The position numbers and the translations under genes were made by a program. 64,000 bases of DNA, taken from NCBI RefSeq assembly GCF_015832195.1, contig NC_052018.1, positions 69,315,666-69,379,665 of the forward strand, read 5' to 3'. This document shows, piece by piece, positions 1 through 12,649 of this stretch. Origin of the DNA: Motacilla alba alba (Eukaryota; Chordata; Aves; Passeriformes; Motacillidae). The notes under the pieces are model-generated. The model had not been told where the DNA came from, ran no database searches, and saw only the letters and a list, made by a program, of their open reading frames with translations. How positions within the stretch are numbered: the stretch's first letter is position 1; each line of letters starts with the position of its first letter.

Positions 1-1075
1 GGTTGTATCTCTCAAGTTGCTACTAGTTGATCTGCTCACCATCAGATACAGCAACACTCTTCTGTGGGAAGTGAGATGTTACTAACACTACTGATTAGCA
101 TTGAGGAAGTAATAGAAATTGCTGCTTTGCTACAGTATTTTTAAAGCTATTTTTAGTGAAAAAGCAGAGTTTAAGCAAGACATTTTGTACTGAAGTAGCA
201 AGATAATCTTGAAAAGGTAATGCATGCCAGGAGGAACTGACATGACTGCAAGTTCTCTTTTTAAGATTAAGCTTTTAATAAAATATTACTGCATTAAAAG
301 AAAAAGAAATGTTTTCCCCTTCTGCTCTAAACTTACATAGCTGATTAAGAGGCAATAGGAAGCTGTAATTACTGAATTTAAGGAGACAGCTACTGATTCC
401 TGGGCATGACATAACTTAGTATTATATCTGACATTTACCTCCTTCCCTATGGCCCTCGCCCTTACGTGAAAGTAGGCATGGCTTTTACAGAAAGCCACAT
501 TTTAAAAAGTTTTCACAGAATTTCGTATTACTCCCACCTGGGCAGGAGCCTGGCATGTTTGGGATCTCGACACAGCAAGCACCAGAGGGCACGGTTTGGT
601 CCCTCCCGAGGCTCAGCCGGGCCTGCCTAAGGCACTTGGATCCTACCTTTCCATGACATCAAATCAGCTACAGGAAGTAATAATAGCTTAGTAGTGATGA
701 AATTTTAAGCCCTACGTGGGTTATTTTATCTGTTCAAACTATGTAGACAGAAGAATGTCAGCAATAATTTTTCTCAGTTGCTGGGACTTTTTTAAATTAA
801 AGAGATGTCACTGCCACAGCCTCTGGAGGTTATCCCATGGACAGCTTCACTGATAATATCATCCAGTTCAGCTGATACACATGTTGGTATTTTTATTTAC
901 ACTTGGACTGCACAGGTTAATTTATTAAGGTTTTTGTGCAGTCATACAGATAAGCAAAATCTTGTATATGCACTGACAGTGTGAGTGACATCCTTGAATG
1001 TTTTTGCTCACTGTGGCATCACATAACCATAGAGAGCCATAATGATTTCAACTGCAGTAGACCAGAAACACATAC
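1..1075 (-). other. EDARADD intron 2 (partial)
   Basis: AT-rich intron sequence. I looked for the next EDARADD exon (expected to continue with an SDKYP-like segment) on the minus strand and did not find it. No repeat family recognised. Confidence 0.6.
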
Positions 1076-1134
1076 CATTGTTAAGGAAAGAGTGCTTGGA
1101 TCTGTATCCTCCACTGGCTCTTTTGCTGCATGAT
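1076..1134 (-). CDS. EDARADD: EDARADD coding exon 2
   Basis: 59 nt (AT plus 19 codons) encoding the conserved KEPVEDTDPSTLS stretch. The acceptor is a tandem CAGCAG after a T tract, so the exon could also begin at 1137, adding one residue. The donor GTATGT follows the final ATG codon, leaving phase 0. An apparent 101-aa reading frame across 1008-1313 is in the wrong frame and is not coding. Confidence 0.9.
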
Positions 1135-4100
1135 CTGCTGGAAAAAAAAGAAAACTTTATGACTGCATAATCAAAGTATTTCTGCCAATTCATATTTTGC
1201 TTCTTTGTCTGACCAAGGTAAAACACAACTATACAGCCATTACATGCATTATGCCATATTTCCACAAGGAAACGAGACAAACTGGAAAATGTCGGAACTA
1301 CTAGCATAGACATTAGGAACTACATGTAATAAGGACACCCAACTCTAACCTAACAAAAGATAGACTTCAACTAAAACCTCAAACTATCTTTAGTGAAAAA
1401 CCTCACAAAACATGTTAGCAATAAATACTAAAATTCAGCACATTTTCTAAAAGCTAAGTTCTGTTCTCCTATTGACAGCATTGAAATTTTTCTTCAAAGA
1501 AATAATTCAAACAGGAAACAAACATACCCACTGCAACAAAAATTAATACTAGATTGAACACCAGACTAGAATAGAAAATTGAAAACATTAATTAAAAATA
1601 TTTGAGCAAAATGTTTATTATTTGTATACAATAGAACAGTAAAAATCAACTATATTAATATCAAGAGAATCAAAGCATGAATCTTCAAAGTACCTGCAAG
1701 TGAATCATTAAATGTTAACCCCTCTGCATCAATGGCTTAAACTGACAAATACTAGTGGGATAATGACCACAAGTGCACAGAGAATCTGAAACAAATCTCA
1801 TACAGAAGACAGGATTCACAAAATTACTCCTATAATTTAACATCATCCTGCCATATTTTTCAGAAATCTCTTCTGTTGATAAGAATACATGTTTTCAAAA
1901 ATTGAAAAACATTTTGCATTATGTGGTAAGATCTTCATTCTTGTCACTCTTACTCTAAAAGTCACTTACTGCAAGTACACATTAAGCTGCAACAAGTAAG
2001 ACATGATTGTAATCAATATTTGGTGATTACCTTATTTGGAATATAAAAACCAGTAGATTTAGAATAGAGTCACAGAAATTAACTACCAAGAGTCACAGAA
2101 ATTAACTATAACTACACATTATAAACACTGAGCCCCAAAACAGAACAGAAGTTACACAGACACTATTCTAAACAGCTCAGATTTAGCATAGTTGCTTATT
2201 TGGGGACCCACTCCCACAAATCCACTCAATACAACAGAACAAGCTGAAGCAATAACCAGTGCAAGACAGCACAATAAACTGAAAATAAAAAAGGTGGCAG
2301 CAGTAGGACAGGGTTGTTCTTCCTCCTGCTTCTGTGAGGCAGCCCCACCACCAGCAGTTCGTGGGTGCCCCTGAGATTCCATGTAAAGCCTTTCTCAGTG
2401 CTAAAGCCCCCAGGAAATCCACAGGCATTGTCCGGGCAAGTGGCACATGATGAGATGACAAGGGCTGAGCACAATCTTTGCACACTGAATGTTTAAAAAA
2501 GGCAGGGGCCTATGAAACTGCAGTTGAGCATCGTTCACCCTGCAAATTAGGAAGCCATATGCAGAAGAGGAAAACAAACAAACAAACAAAATCCCTGTGT
2601 TCTTGTCACATGTCTTTTTTTTGGTACATATGAAATCCCTGCTCCAGAAATATTATATTAACGAAATATTCTGGATAAAGCCTGCCCTGATAGCAACAGT
2701 CAGCACAAACTCTCAAATGCAGAGAAGCTGAGAGTCACTGGGACATGGGAAAATACAATAAACTGGCATAAGATATTGCTTGAGGGTAGAGCCAAAAATA
2801 GAGGCTCCCAGTGGGAATTGCAGTGGAAAGCTGCAGAGGAACTGGGCAAAGAGAAGCCCACCCAGTAAAGGAAAGCTGAAAAACAAGGAGGCACTGGGAG
2901 CCAAAGAAAGCCTCTAGGGAAGAAGGCCAGCTCAGGCATCCCTAGTCTCACTGTTTTTCCACTCAGAGCCAGTGTCAAAGTATGCACCTTATTGTTGGTT
3001 TATTCTGGAGGCCTTTCAGCTCCTCCTTACAGATTCTTAGATAAATTTTAAAAAAAAACCAACAAAAAACCAAAAACAACAAAAAAAACCAACAAAACAA
3101 CCAGCCAAACAAACAAAACAACCCCCAGAACTTCTTTTTTCCCCATGTAAGAGGAACCTTGAGGCAGGTGAAGGCAGACCCCATAGAATGTCCAAGCCTT
3201 GGTGAACCTCACTGGCTACTCTAACTATATAAGGGCTCTGTCCCCATTTTCTCAACATCTCCATGACACCACCAAGGTATATTTTGACACTGGTAACTCA
3301 CTTTCCACAACCCAGTAGGAAGCACTGGAAAAACTGGAGAAGCTCAGAGAATACAGGCATTTGAAGTCACGGACTTGACAGACCCAAGGGTATCTTTACA
3401 AGAGGTGATGGGGTACAAGGGTGGTACTTCTCACTCCTGCTTTCTAGGTCTCACACATAAACACAGTCATGAGAATCTGCATCTTTCTTGCTTAGCATCC
3501 ATCCTGAAAAGTATTTTAAAGTTGTATTCATTTCCTATACCTCAATTGCTTCCCTTTATTTAACAGTTCTTTGTGAAGAATAGTAATTTCCATTGTTTTG
3601 TTTAGGTTGCAGACTACTACCAAGTCTCCAGTTTTTTTGTAAGTGGCATGTATGTGTATGAATATTTGCACCTAATATTAAAGACTCCACATATTGGCCT
3701 GCAGATGATTCACCAGGGTCTTGTTGACCACTCATAGTAGGCAGATAATCTGAAAACCACAGACCTAGTATTTTATTGTGAATAAGGCAATTTGTATGTC
3801 CTTTCTCTCCTTCCCACATGCGTCTGCCCCAACATTCCACAGCTCATGTCATAGAGCTGGACACAGGTGCACAAAGCAGTAGAGAGGAAAGTTTTGTGTT
3901 TATCTCAGATGTAAACCATCCACAGTTTTGCATGCTGAAAGGCCAACAGGAACTGAGGGTATCATCTGACTGACTGTCTGATTTAATGGTTACTTTGACA
4001 GACAGCTTCACAACAACATTACTTGGGATCCCTCACAAAATACTACCACTGTACTCACCCCAAAAGAATACACACACTGGACCACATTTACTTCCCCACC

Positions 4101-5430
4101 CTTCTGCAGGGAGCCACAAGTGAGTTGACTCAGACGGACATAAATCAGCATGTGCACATTGACTCGGACAGACACAAATCAGGTTCAGTGATTGCTCCTG
4201 AGGTTCATTTCTGTCACGCAGCACCTGCACGCTGCTCAGCAGCTGCCACAGCTCTGCCAGGGCCCACCCAGTATGACCAATCTGCAAGAAGAGCAGCAGA
4301 CTTGTACCAATGCCTACCTTTTCATCCTGTCCAATACTGCTGCTATAATGGGGATGCAACGCTCTGCACTTACCAGTGTAAACAGTTTTTCTGCTTTTCA
4401 CCCTTGCATTGGAAGGAAGTCTGAAAATGAGTTTTACAGACCTCAGGATTTTGACCTTTAAGCAGGAGGGTTTCACAAAGCACCAAGTGGCAGAGACAGT
4501 ATTCCCCTCTGTTACAGTTTTACTCTGCAACACAGTCTTGACACCACCAGTAGTGAGTGAGTGAAGCAAATAAGATGGGCTGTAGTTACATAGTTCAACC
4601 ATGCATGTAAGACCTTTTCCACACCAAGGCTGGGCATACACATTAATAGTTTAACTTAGCACAGCTTAAACAAATAATCACTCTAATACTAATGTTGCTC
4701 ATAGAGATGAACTCTTTGACTAAACCCAAATAAAAAATGTTGCTTTGACTAGAGGCACATGAATTTTAGATTTGAATTTGAGAAGAGGATATGGCAAATT
4801 ATACTAGAATTATACTATTCAGTACTCTGAAAAGCCCAAGTCCATCAGCACTTGTGCATTTTTGTTTATTGCCAACTACTCAAAACTTTGTCCCTGACTG
4901 AGCAGATAGCCATGGAAAAATCTGTGATGCTGGCACGCCACAGGTGAGGTGCTTAAAAGTAATTTGCACCATTACTATGTAAGTTAATGCACGTGGACTT
5001 CGTAGCCACCCGAGCTCCGAGCTCCTAAGAAAACGTCTTTTAAAAAAGTATTTTGAACATGCTGTTAACTAGCGCAAACTAACTTACACACTAAATACTG
5101 GAGCAGGCTTGACAAGACAAGTTACACTAAATCACATCAGCAGAGCACATGATAAATTATTATCGTGCTTAACTGGGGTGTGCGGAGGGGGAAGGGAGCA
5201 AATTAAAAACTCTTTTCAGCGCGGCCGGGTCTACGCTCCTCACCTGGCTCCCAGGAGCCGTGGCCCCGGGTCTGCCCGGCCCGGGATAGGCGCCGCGGGC
5301 CGCACCCCGCGCATCGCCTGTCCCAGACCCCCGCGGGCCCCGGCAGAGCCTGGGGAGATCCCCGCCCGCCCGCCCGGCTCCCCGCGGCGCCGGCCTCACC
5401 TGGGGGCAGCGGGTCCTGCGGAGCGGCCAT
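1076..5430 (-). CDS. EDARADD: EDARADD, 5' part only (coding exons 1-2; gene continues off the left edge)
   Basis: This is the start of the EDAR-associated death domain adaptor, a cytoplasmic protein linking the ectodysplasin receptor EDAR to TRAF/TAK1/IKK and NF-kB during development of skin appendages. Two exons are visible: complement 5400..5430 and 1076..1134. Exon 1 encodes MAAPQDPLPP plus one base; exon 2 completes an Asp codon and continues HAAKEPVEDTDPSTLS, ending LTM. This matches, from memory, the human short-first-exon isoform (MASPDDPLRA, then DHMAKEPVEDTDPSTLS). Splice signals fit: donor CAG|GTGAGG after exon 1, a T-rich acceptor before exon 2, and donor ATG|GTATGT after it. The next exon was searched for in 1-1075 and not found. 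The C-terminal death domain and the alternative mammalian first exon are not in the window. The gene is divergent from ERO1B. Identification is firm despite only 30 residues because the exon 2 match is long and phase is kept. Confidence 0.9.
1135..5399 (-). other. EDARADD intron 1
   Basis: About 4.3 kb. It holds a 23-bp direct repeat (2066-2110), an A/C-rich low-complexity tract (3049-3127), a possible small membrane-protein ORF on the minus strand (2152-2382), and overlapping chance-like ORFs with a short direct repeat at 4023-4641. No exon with homology I recognise. Confidence 0.6.
3049..3127. repeat. (CAAAA)n-like low-complexity tract
   Basis: Nearly 80 bases of A runs separated by single or double C, with one GCC interruption. 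It lies in EDARADD intron 1. Confidence 0.85.
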
Positions 5431-5680
5431 GGGGCGCGGCGGGTCCCGCGGCGAGGAACGCGACGTGCCCGGAACCGCCGCCCCGCCGCGCCTCCCCCTT
5501 CCTGCGCCGCCCCGCCGCAGGTAGGGCGCTCCCGGCAGGGACGGGGCCAGGCAGGTGGGTCCCACCCAGAGCCGTCCCGGGCGCGACGGCTGCCGGAGTA
5601 GAAAGCGCGTCTGCCAGGAGCCCGCATTCGCCAGCGGGAAATACCTTGGATACGTCGGGTTAAATCCTCCGTGCGGGAGG
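5210..5680 (-). promoter_or_regulatory. CpG island / EDARADD promoter region
   Basis: A sharp rise in GC and CpG content around EDARADD exon 1 within AT-rich flanks. GC boxes (CCGCCCCGCCG-like) lie around 5487-5517, upstream of the start on the minus strand. The transcription start is not determinable. Several long open frames here on both strands are products of CpG-rich composition. Confidence 0.7.
5400..5430 (-). CDS. EDARADD: EDARADD coding exon 1
   Basis: 31 nt of coding sequence: ten codons from the ATG at 5430-5428 plus one base. The donor is GTGAGG, beginning at 5399. The start was chosen because it gives the EDARADD-type N-terminus MAAPQDPLPP and splices in phase to exon 2. It sits in a CpG island, as expected for a promoter-proximal exon. 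Confidence 0.88.
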
Positions 5681-8400
5681 CGCTCCCCTGAGTGAAAACG
5701 CCGTGTTTCGCTGGGAGCACAGATACGGAGTGCACGTTCTGCTCGTCAAGTTGCGCTAGCTCGGATTTAAAAGTGAGCTGCTTCGGCAATATGAAATCAA
5801 GGGCTCGCTGTCCTGTTCTTGCCAACATGTAGGAGCCTAAATCACCGCCTTCCGACAGAGAAAGGCGGTCTCCATTAGGGCTTAAGGTGCATTTGCAGGT
5901 TGCTCAGCGTGTACAGACAGAGTTTACAAGAGCAAGTACTGCAGAGCAACAATCATAAACTGCACTGGTTTCTCACAGATGTTTAAAATTTGTCCTCTTA
6001 TACTACAGGCACATCCAATAATACCATGACGAAGTAAAATCTTTGGATGTAATTGCTTTGGAACTCCACTGTCATCTCTGGCAAATTCTCTCACTTATGG
6101 TTTCGATGTAAAGTAATACAGGCTTCTTATATGGGGTCTGTGCATGAAATCAAGCTCTAAATAAGAGATATTATGTATTGCTAATTAGTATACAATACAA
6201 GCAAAAGCCAGCACAACTGAATTTGCCATTATAAAGATCACTTTTGTGAGCCACCTGGCGCATTTATTAAAGAGGTAAATTTACAGACAGATTCTGTTCT
6301 GTTACTCTGAGAGAGCTCCAATTCAGCCAAATGGCTTACACTGGCACAACTAAAAGTAGCCTTTGGTCCATTAAGCAATAAAGTTGAGTGCTTTTCCATG
6401 GATTATTTTTCATCTCTTGTGCGTGTTACAAATAATAATTTTTTAAAGTGATAAAGATTAAATTGCTCTTATTTCCACAATTTAAATTGATGACAGTAGC
6501 TGTCATCCTGTTGTCATGAACAAGTATTTCTCACACTGCAGCCTGGAAGGGGTGGGGGGCAGGGTGGGGATGTGGAATGCATCATCACACCTGTTATCTG
6601 TTTTTTAGCTTAACATCAGTAATATTGATGTTTTTCAATTATTTTCTTACTGAATTTCATCTGAGATAAATGGAGGCTGCACCATTGGGTTATACACACG
6701 AACATACATATATCTTTATATATCTTAATCTCCAAGGTACAGCTAACAGATCATTAACATTTCTGCAATCATGATGTGCAAAAAACAAAAAATTTTTTTT
6801 AGGTCTGTCATTGAAGTCCAACTGTTCAAGGGGTCAGTTGCCTCTCATTTCTTCCACATTCAAATTAAAACTTATTCTCAAAGAATAAGGGTTTACTTCA
6901 AAAAGGTAACACCAAATCAAATTAGAACTAAAACTGCTGATTCTGTGTGTTTCCCTAGATTTCCTTGGCAGCACAAGGGTTTTGGTGATGGATAATTAGA
7001 CCGAGAGCAGAAGACGTATTCTTATCTACACAGATCTGCACAAATGCTATACTAATTATTGGAGTCTCTTTTATAACTGTGAGGAATGATGCAGCTACAG
7101 TAGAGCTAAGAATGTTCTAGACTCAAACCTGTCAAATGTATGCTTCAATCAAATGAATGCCGTGTCTGTCCTGAGGACCTCCATGTATGTATTGCCTCTG
7201 TGTGCTGTTCAAAAACTGCTGGACACAGCAACTGCAAAAACTTTGGGAAAATACATTCACAACCCACATAAAAATGTGTCCATTGATTTCCTTCAAAATA
7301 TCCCTTGTGGACTATTTTTGCACAGACGGCTGTAAACAACAGAAGGCTACAAAGCACCGGTGCTGAGGGCTAAGTCAGGTTTTACAATCAACATGGCATT
7401 TACTCTTCTCATAACTTACAACCTGAAATCTTCCTACATGAGGATTAAAAAATTATTTCAGTAAACAGTAAAAAAGTTTTTTTCGTGGAACAACACTTGT
7501 GCCAGCAACCAAAACTGGTTAATGTTGCTCAAAATCATGTATTTTAAGAATATAAATATTTATACCTATAAATTATATTGGCTTTTCAATTTGAAGCAGA
7601 TTTTAAAGAAAATTATTTCCATAGAACTCTTCAAAATAATGAAATTTAATAATAGAAATGAATAGTCTAGATAATATTACTGCTTTAAAACTTAGGTTAG
7701 TAATCATCATTTAACAGTTTTTCCATAGCACTGAAGGAGGAGACTGCAATTACTTACAAGTATCTCTAGAGTACTGGTAACAGTACAGATTAAATTGGCT
7801 GTTGTATGCCTGTTTTTGTATCATTCTTTAATGAGTGTTGTCGAAGTCTTTGTTACTTACCAAGTGACTAAGCCAACTGACCAGTGCAGAAAGCCAGCGA
7901 TTATTTTGGCAAAACTAAACACAACCATATCATAAAAGCTAAGTCCAGAATGAGATAACTTTTAAGCAATGGCATTCCGTAGGATGCTGGATTAAGTTTC
8001 TCATCAAATTTCTAAACCGAAGTACTATCTGTACCTTATCTTGATATAACCCTATAAGCTACTAAATTCAGCATAGCTAATTATAATGGGAAGAGTTCAG
8101 AATTTTGTAAATTTCCCCTCAAATGCAGAATTAGTAATTTCAAATAATTTTCACAATTCAAGTCCATGCAAATCTCTTCTCACTCCTTTCCTCTTGGCCC
8201 CATCAAAACACCCAGCCATATTTGATGACAGAGGCTTTTCTCAAAGATCTATAAACGATCTGGTAATATAGAGCTGGAGAATTTATTGTTTGAAATAGCA
8301 ATTAACACAGTCTCAAGGGGCTTCCCACCTCCTGAGCAAAAGACTGCAGACAAAACCAGGGACAATACATTCCTCTCCAAAAAAATATAACTTATACATC

Positions 8401-8512
8401 CCCACAACAAAAAGAAAAATAAAACCACACACACACAACTCCCCCCCCCCAAAAAAAAAAAAAACCAACAAAAAAACAAAAAAAAAACCACCAAAAACAA
8501 AATTTAAAAAAA
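8401..8512. repeat. A/C-rich low-complexity tract
   Basis: AAAAC-like units, a short CA run, a 10-base C run (8441-8450) and a 14-base A run (8451-8464). Confidence 0.85.
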
Positions 8513-9633
8513 CCTAAACTTTTTTTTTCACTTGATCCTCTGTAGCTTTTCCATGTGGAAATAGGGAGTTTTTGTTCCAGATCACAAATGCTACTATAAC
8601 ACAGGGAATCAGTAGTATTCCCCATGCTTTGACACAGGTTGCCAATAGTCATGATAACTCTGGGCCTGCCAAAATCACATGGCAACCTTGTTTATTCTTT
8701 CTCATCTATTTGCTTTCTACATTTCAAATACCTTCACTCAGGGAAGTTCTCATTGAGTAAAATACCTCTATGTCAACATAAACTCTTCACCCCTCCTGTA
8801 TTTCAGGACAGTTAGGAAGAAACCTCCTTGCATTTTCTCTCCCAGTATCTTATAGATAGTTTTTAATTGTCAGCAGCTTCAGACTGCTGCTAAAAAAGTT
8901 CTTGAAAATTCTGAGACTGCTTTGGAGAAGGGATAATTAACCAGCAGCTAAAAAGTCAAAACTACTTTCTTTGTCAATAATGATATTGGTCTGCTCTTTC
9001 AAAGTTCTTTTACAGGAACATCACGATTTTGACATTTAATTGACAGAAACAGCACTACAGGGAAAAAACATAAGAAATGACACATACCTAGACCATCTTA
9101 TGTAACCCTGTGGGAAATTTGTTTGCCTGACAGGACTGCATGGTATGGAAATGTTCCCATCACTCCAGAAGCTGTGCTGTGTCCAAGTCAAACACATGCC
9201 ACAGAAACAGTGAAACTTGCTTTCTCTAGATTGACATGTTGAAACTGAGCCTAACACGATTGATTTCAGGCTGCAGCTTATGCCTCTTCAGGGACATCAG
9301 CCCTGTCCCCCTGCCTGGTTGCTTGTCTCCATAATGTACAGTTTAGATGAGATCTATACCTCATGGTCAGATCTGCTGACAGATAAGCACGCACACTGAA
9401 AGAGCAAGTGCACAAATCTTAGGTGTTTTTTTAAAATAAGATTAGGTATTTTCAACACACTCACTATACTCAGAAGTTTGATAGAGCTAGTAGACTCATT
9501 CCTATGTTGGCACTCCTTAAAAAAAGTATAGGTACTACAGGAATGACAATAAAACTCTATAGATTACTTCCACTCTTCGCTCAGATCATGCTGTTGTAGA
9601 CTACTCAAAGCACTTTGTTAACACCCAGCTGTA

Positions 9634-9647
9634 ACACACACACACAC
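9634..9647. repeat. (AC)7 microsatellite
   Basis: Seven uninterrupted AC dinucleotides; no wider repeat structure around it. Confidence 0.8.
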
Positions 9648-12420
9648 GAAACATGGAAATGAGAATACAGGTGTACAGCTAAGATTTGTAGTTAGTTTTT
9701 CACTGCCTACAAAAACTTCCTAAAAATGCACTTCCTCCCTATGGTGTCTCTATTTTTTACTGCATTCTATCTTTCTTGCTTTTTTTCCTCATAGTCACTG
9801 TGAAAATATTGCTGTATTTTCCTATTGAAACTTTACCTTTTTTACCACTATACTGAATTTGACATATTGTTTTGCCATTTGCAGGCCACGCTCCTGTGAT
9901 AACCCTAGACATCCAACCCAAGACTAGGTACTTTTCAAAAGACATTTGCACCTGTTGCTGCAGACTTGAGCATTGGTTGTGGTTTTAAGGCAGACATCAG
10001 TAGGTGGGGAACAAGATGTCAGTGAGGCATGACTTGCAAGGAAACATAACCTGTATCAGGCCTAATGACAGCAGGGCAGAACAGGGTGTACAAACTCTTC
10101 ACAGAAGAAGGCCTGACAGACCCCAGAACTCGTGCCCTGGCACTTGGCTGCTTTCTGTACTTGTGTCAGGTGGTTTACTGAAAGTTCTCACCCACAGCTG
10201 CTGCTTTGATGTATCATTTAAATCTAGACTACCACAAGATGTTCCACTGCACAACAGGCTCTGTCCTCCCACAGCTGCTGTTTGGCCAGACTTAAACAGA
10301 AGTTTGTGACATATTGATTCCTCTGGTTTACTCTCCTAAGTTTAGGAAGGACTCATTCAAAAGTTAATTCGGAAAAATCAATTAAGGCAAAAAATAAATA
10401 AAGAAAAATAAATAAAGGCAAACGTTTCAAGGGCAAAAAGTTTCAAAATAAAAATCCACGTTTCAGATTAGTGAAATCTAGCTCATGAACTTGAAAAAGC
10501 AGCTGGGATTTATCAAGTTTCTCCTAATGGGAAATGTGAAGCCACTCTTTTTTACCATGTATGTTCACTTACATCAGTCCATAATAATCTCTAAGATCCA
10601 TTTTTGTATTCCACAGTTGATGCCCATGGATCATTATTTCTGTCTACAACCAGAGTCCATAAGCTCAATTCTGGCAAATAAGAGCTGGCTAAAAAGCACC
10701 ACTGGAGGTAATACAATAAAACTTGCAGGACTTGATCAGTTTCAGGCCAGAGGCAAGTTTGGTAATTGCAGATTTGCTGCATCCACTAAAAGACTGAATC
10801 TCTCTTGTGCACTCATATCTGTCCCTACGCTAGAGAACATCAAAGGGACACGAAGAAGAAGTGACTCTGATGTTCTTTACTTAATTCTTATTTAAGAATA
10901 AAGAATAATGTTTTTAGTTCCTGTATTCAAGGCTTCCTTTGTTTGCACATACAAAGAAAACATTAGTGCTTGTAAATGAAACTGTCAACAAGTGTAACAG
11001 CAGTGCATATTATGAAATCACAGATGTCTGTTCCTATGACAACCACACCAAAAAATTAAATATATATGCCAGACTCTTCATGACCCCAGCAGCCTATAAA
11101 CTGTGATTATCCCTCTCCCCTGTTAGAGCTTGTCCTCAGCCCTTGCTAAAATGTTATAACATTGTGGCAAATTTCTTTAAAAGGAAGAGGCTTAGTGGAC
11201 ACTCACAGCTTTGTAATATGCTGATGGGTTTTGATTGCAATTTTAACACTGCTTCTTCTGCAGATCTTTCCTGAAACTGATTTCACACAGAAATCCTATA
11301 TTAAGATTTTTATGTTTGGGGTTTTGTAAGACATTTTTATACCACTAGTGAAGTAGCATTCATGGATTTAAATCTACACTAAAACATACAATAAGATTGA
11401 AAATACCCTAGAATTTAGAAAACTGTGTTACGCTACATTCAGTTCTGCTGTCTTAGATAACACTTACGTATAAAAGGAATCTTTTTTTTTACCGCCTCTT
11501 TAAATGATCCATTATATATTTTACAGCCAATTCCTTGTTATTCTAATATGGCAGTAAAAAGCTAAACCACGACTGACTTCTGGTACAAGCATTTCAGAGG
11601 TGAAGAAATAAAGTACCCCCTGTAACTAACATAAAGTGTTCTGAACTGAAAAGTCAGTGAACACTATGACTTAAAAATATGATAGTTTACTTCTAACTTT
11701 TATTAATGCAGCCCAAGTGTGTGACAGTGCTTGATTCTTCCAAGGTTTTAGGGCTTTTCTAAATACTCGTGATGGAAACTTTTTTCCAGAATCAAAGGTA
11801 CGAAATGTAAACAGATACAATGAATTCACCTTAATCTGCTGAACAGAAACAGTTTCTTTGCGAGAAGTACAAACCACTTGTGATAAAGTATGGAGTACTG
11901 ATACTGAGAGCAAACTATGGCCGTGTAAACATTAACATTAGCTGTTCTGCTAATTTCTTCTCAAGTATCTAGCTACTGTATTCTTCCACTGATGCTGGAA
12001 GTAGGAATAGGTTCTCATTTAGTCTTCTGTTCCCAAATTATAGTTGTACTGCCCATACTCCAGAGAGGAAAGAAAGGAGCACTTACATCAATCTCTCTGG
12101 AACCAGACTAACTACTGCCTACTTCATCTTATGGTCTCTGCAATTCCTAGACAGCATCTCTTTGAGACATTTTCAGCAATGCAAAAATCTGTGACACACT
12201 GGCCCCTTAAGGACAAATGTAATGGAAAATTTGAATTATTTGAATTAATTCGTAAGTAAATAACAAAGGTCAATCTAAAAACTTTTAAGCCCTCTGACAT
12301 AGTTGCCCTGGACTTAAAGCTTGTCTCCACATTCCAGTAAAGGGGTATTCTCCAAATGAAAGGGTGTAAGAAGAACCTCAGTTAGCATCTGAATTGAAAA
12401 TAAAATCCTAATTTCAGCAA

Positions 12421-12508
12421 CCCTGCACATTAAACCAGTGCAACACTCAAGTTTTTCACAGAAACCCTGCACATTAAACCAGTGCAACATTCAAGTTTTT
12501 CACAGAAA
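12421..12508. repeat. 44-bp tandem duplication, two copies
   Basis: Copy 1 is 12421-12464 and copy 2 is 12465-12508. They differ at one base (CAACACTC versus CAACATTC), so the duplication is recent or has been homogenised. Confidence 0.93.
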
Positions 12509-12649
12509 TATGACTTTTTTCAATTCTGGAAATGAATTACAGGTAAACATTTAACTGTTGGGAGCAAAAGATTGGTTCTGAGCTGCCCCAACAGTGGGAC
12601 AGGGGGTCCTGTGGCCCTGCCCAACTCACCCATGTAGCACTGGCCCCAG

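Larger units (their letters stand above)
5681..12640. other. Intergenic region between EDARADD and ERO1B 5' ends
   Basis: About 7 kb between two divergently transcribed genes. It is AT-rich, with a low-complexity A/C tract at 8401-8512, an (AC)7 microsatellite at 9634-9647 and a 44-bp tandem duplication at 12421-12508. Open frames here are short and show no homology I recognise. No RNA gene seen. Confidence 0.6.

Noticed and set aside
1008..1313. 101-aa minus-strand ORF over EDARADD exon 2
   Set aside because: Reads exon 2 in the wrong frame and continues through both splice sites.
5169..5828. 219-aa minus and 184-aa plus ORFs at the EDARADD CpG island
   Set aside because: GC-driven open frames; the real coding segment is only the 31-nt EDARADD exon 1 in another frame.
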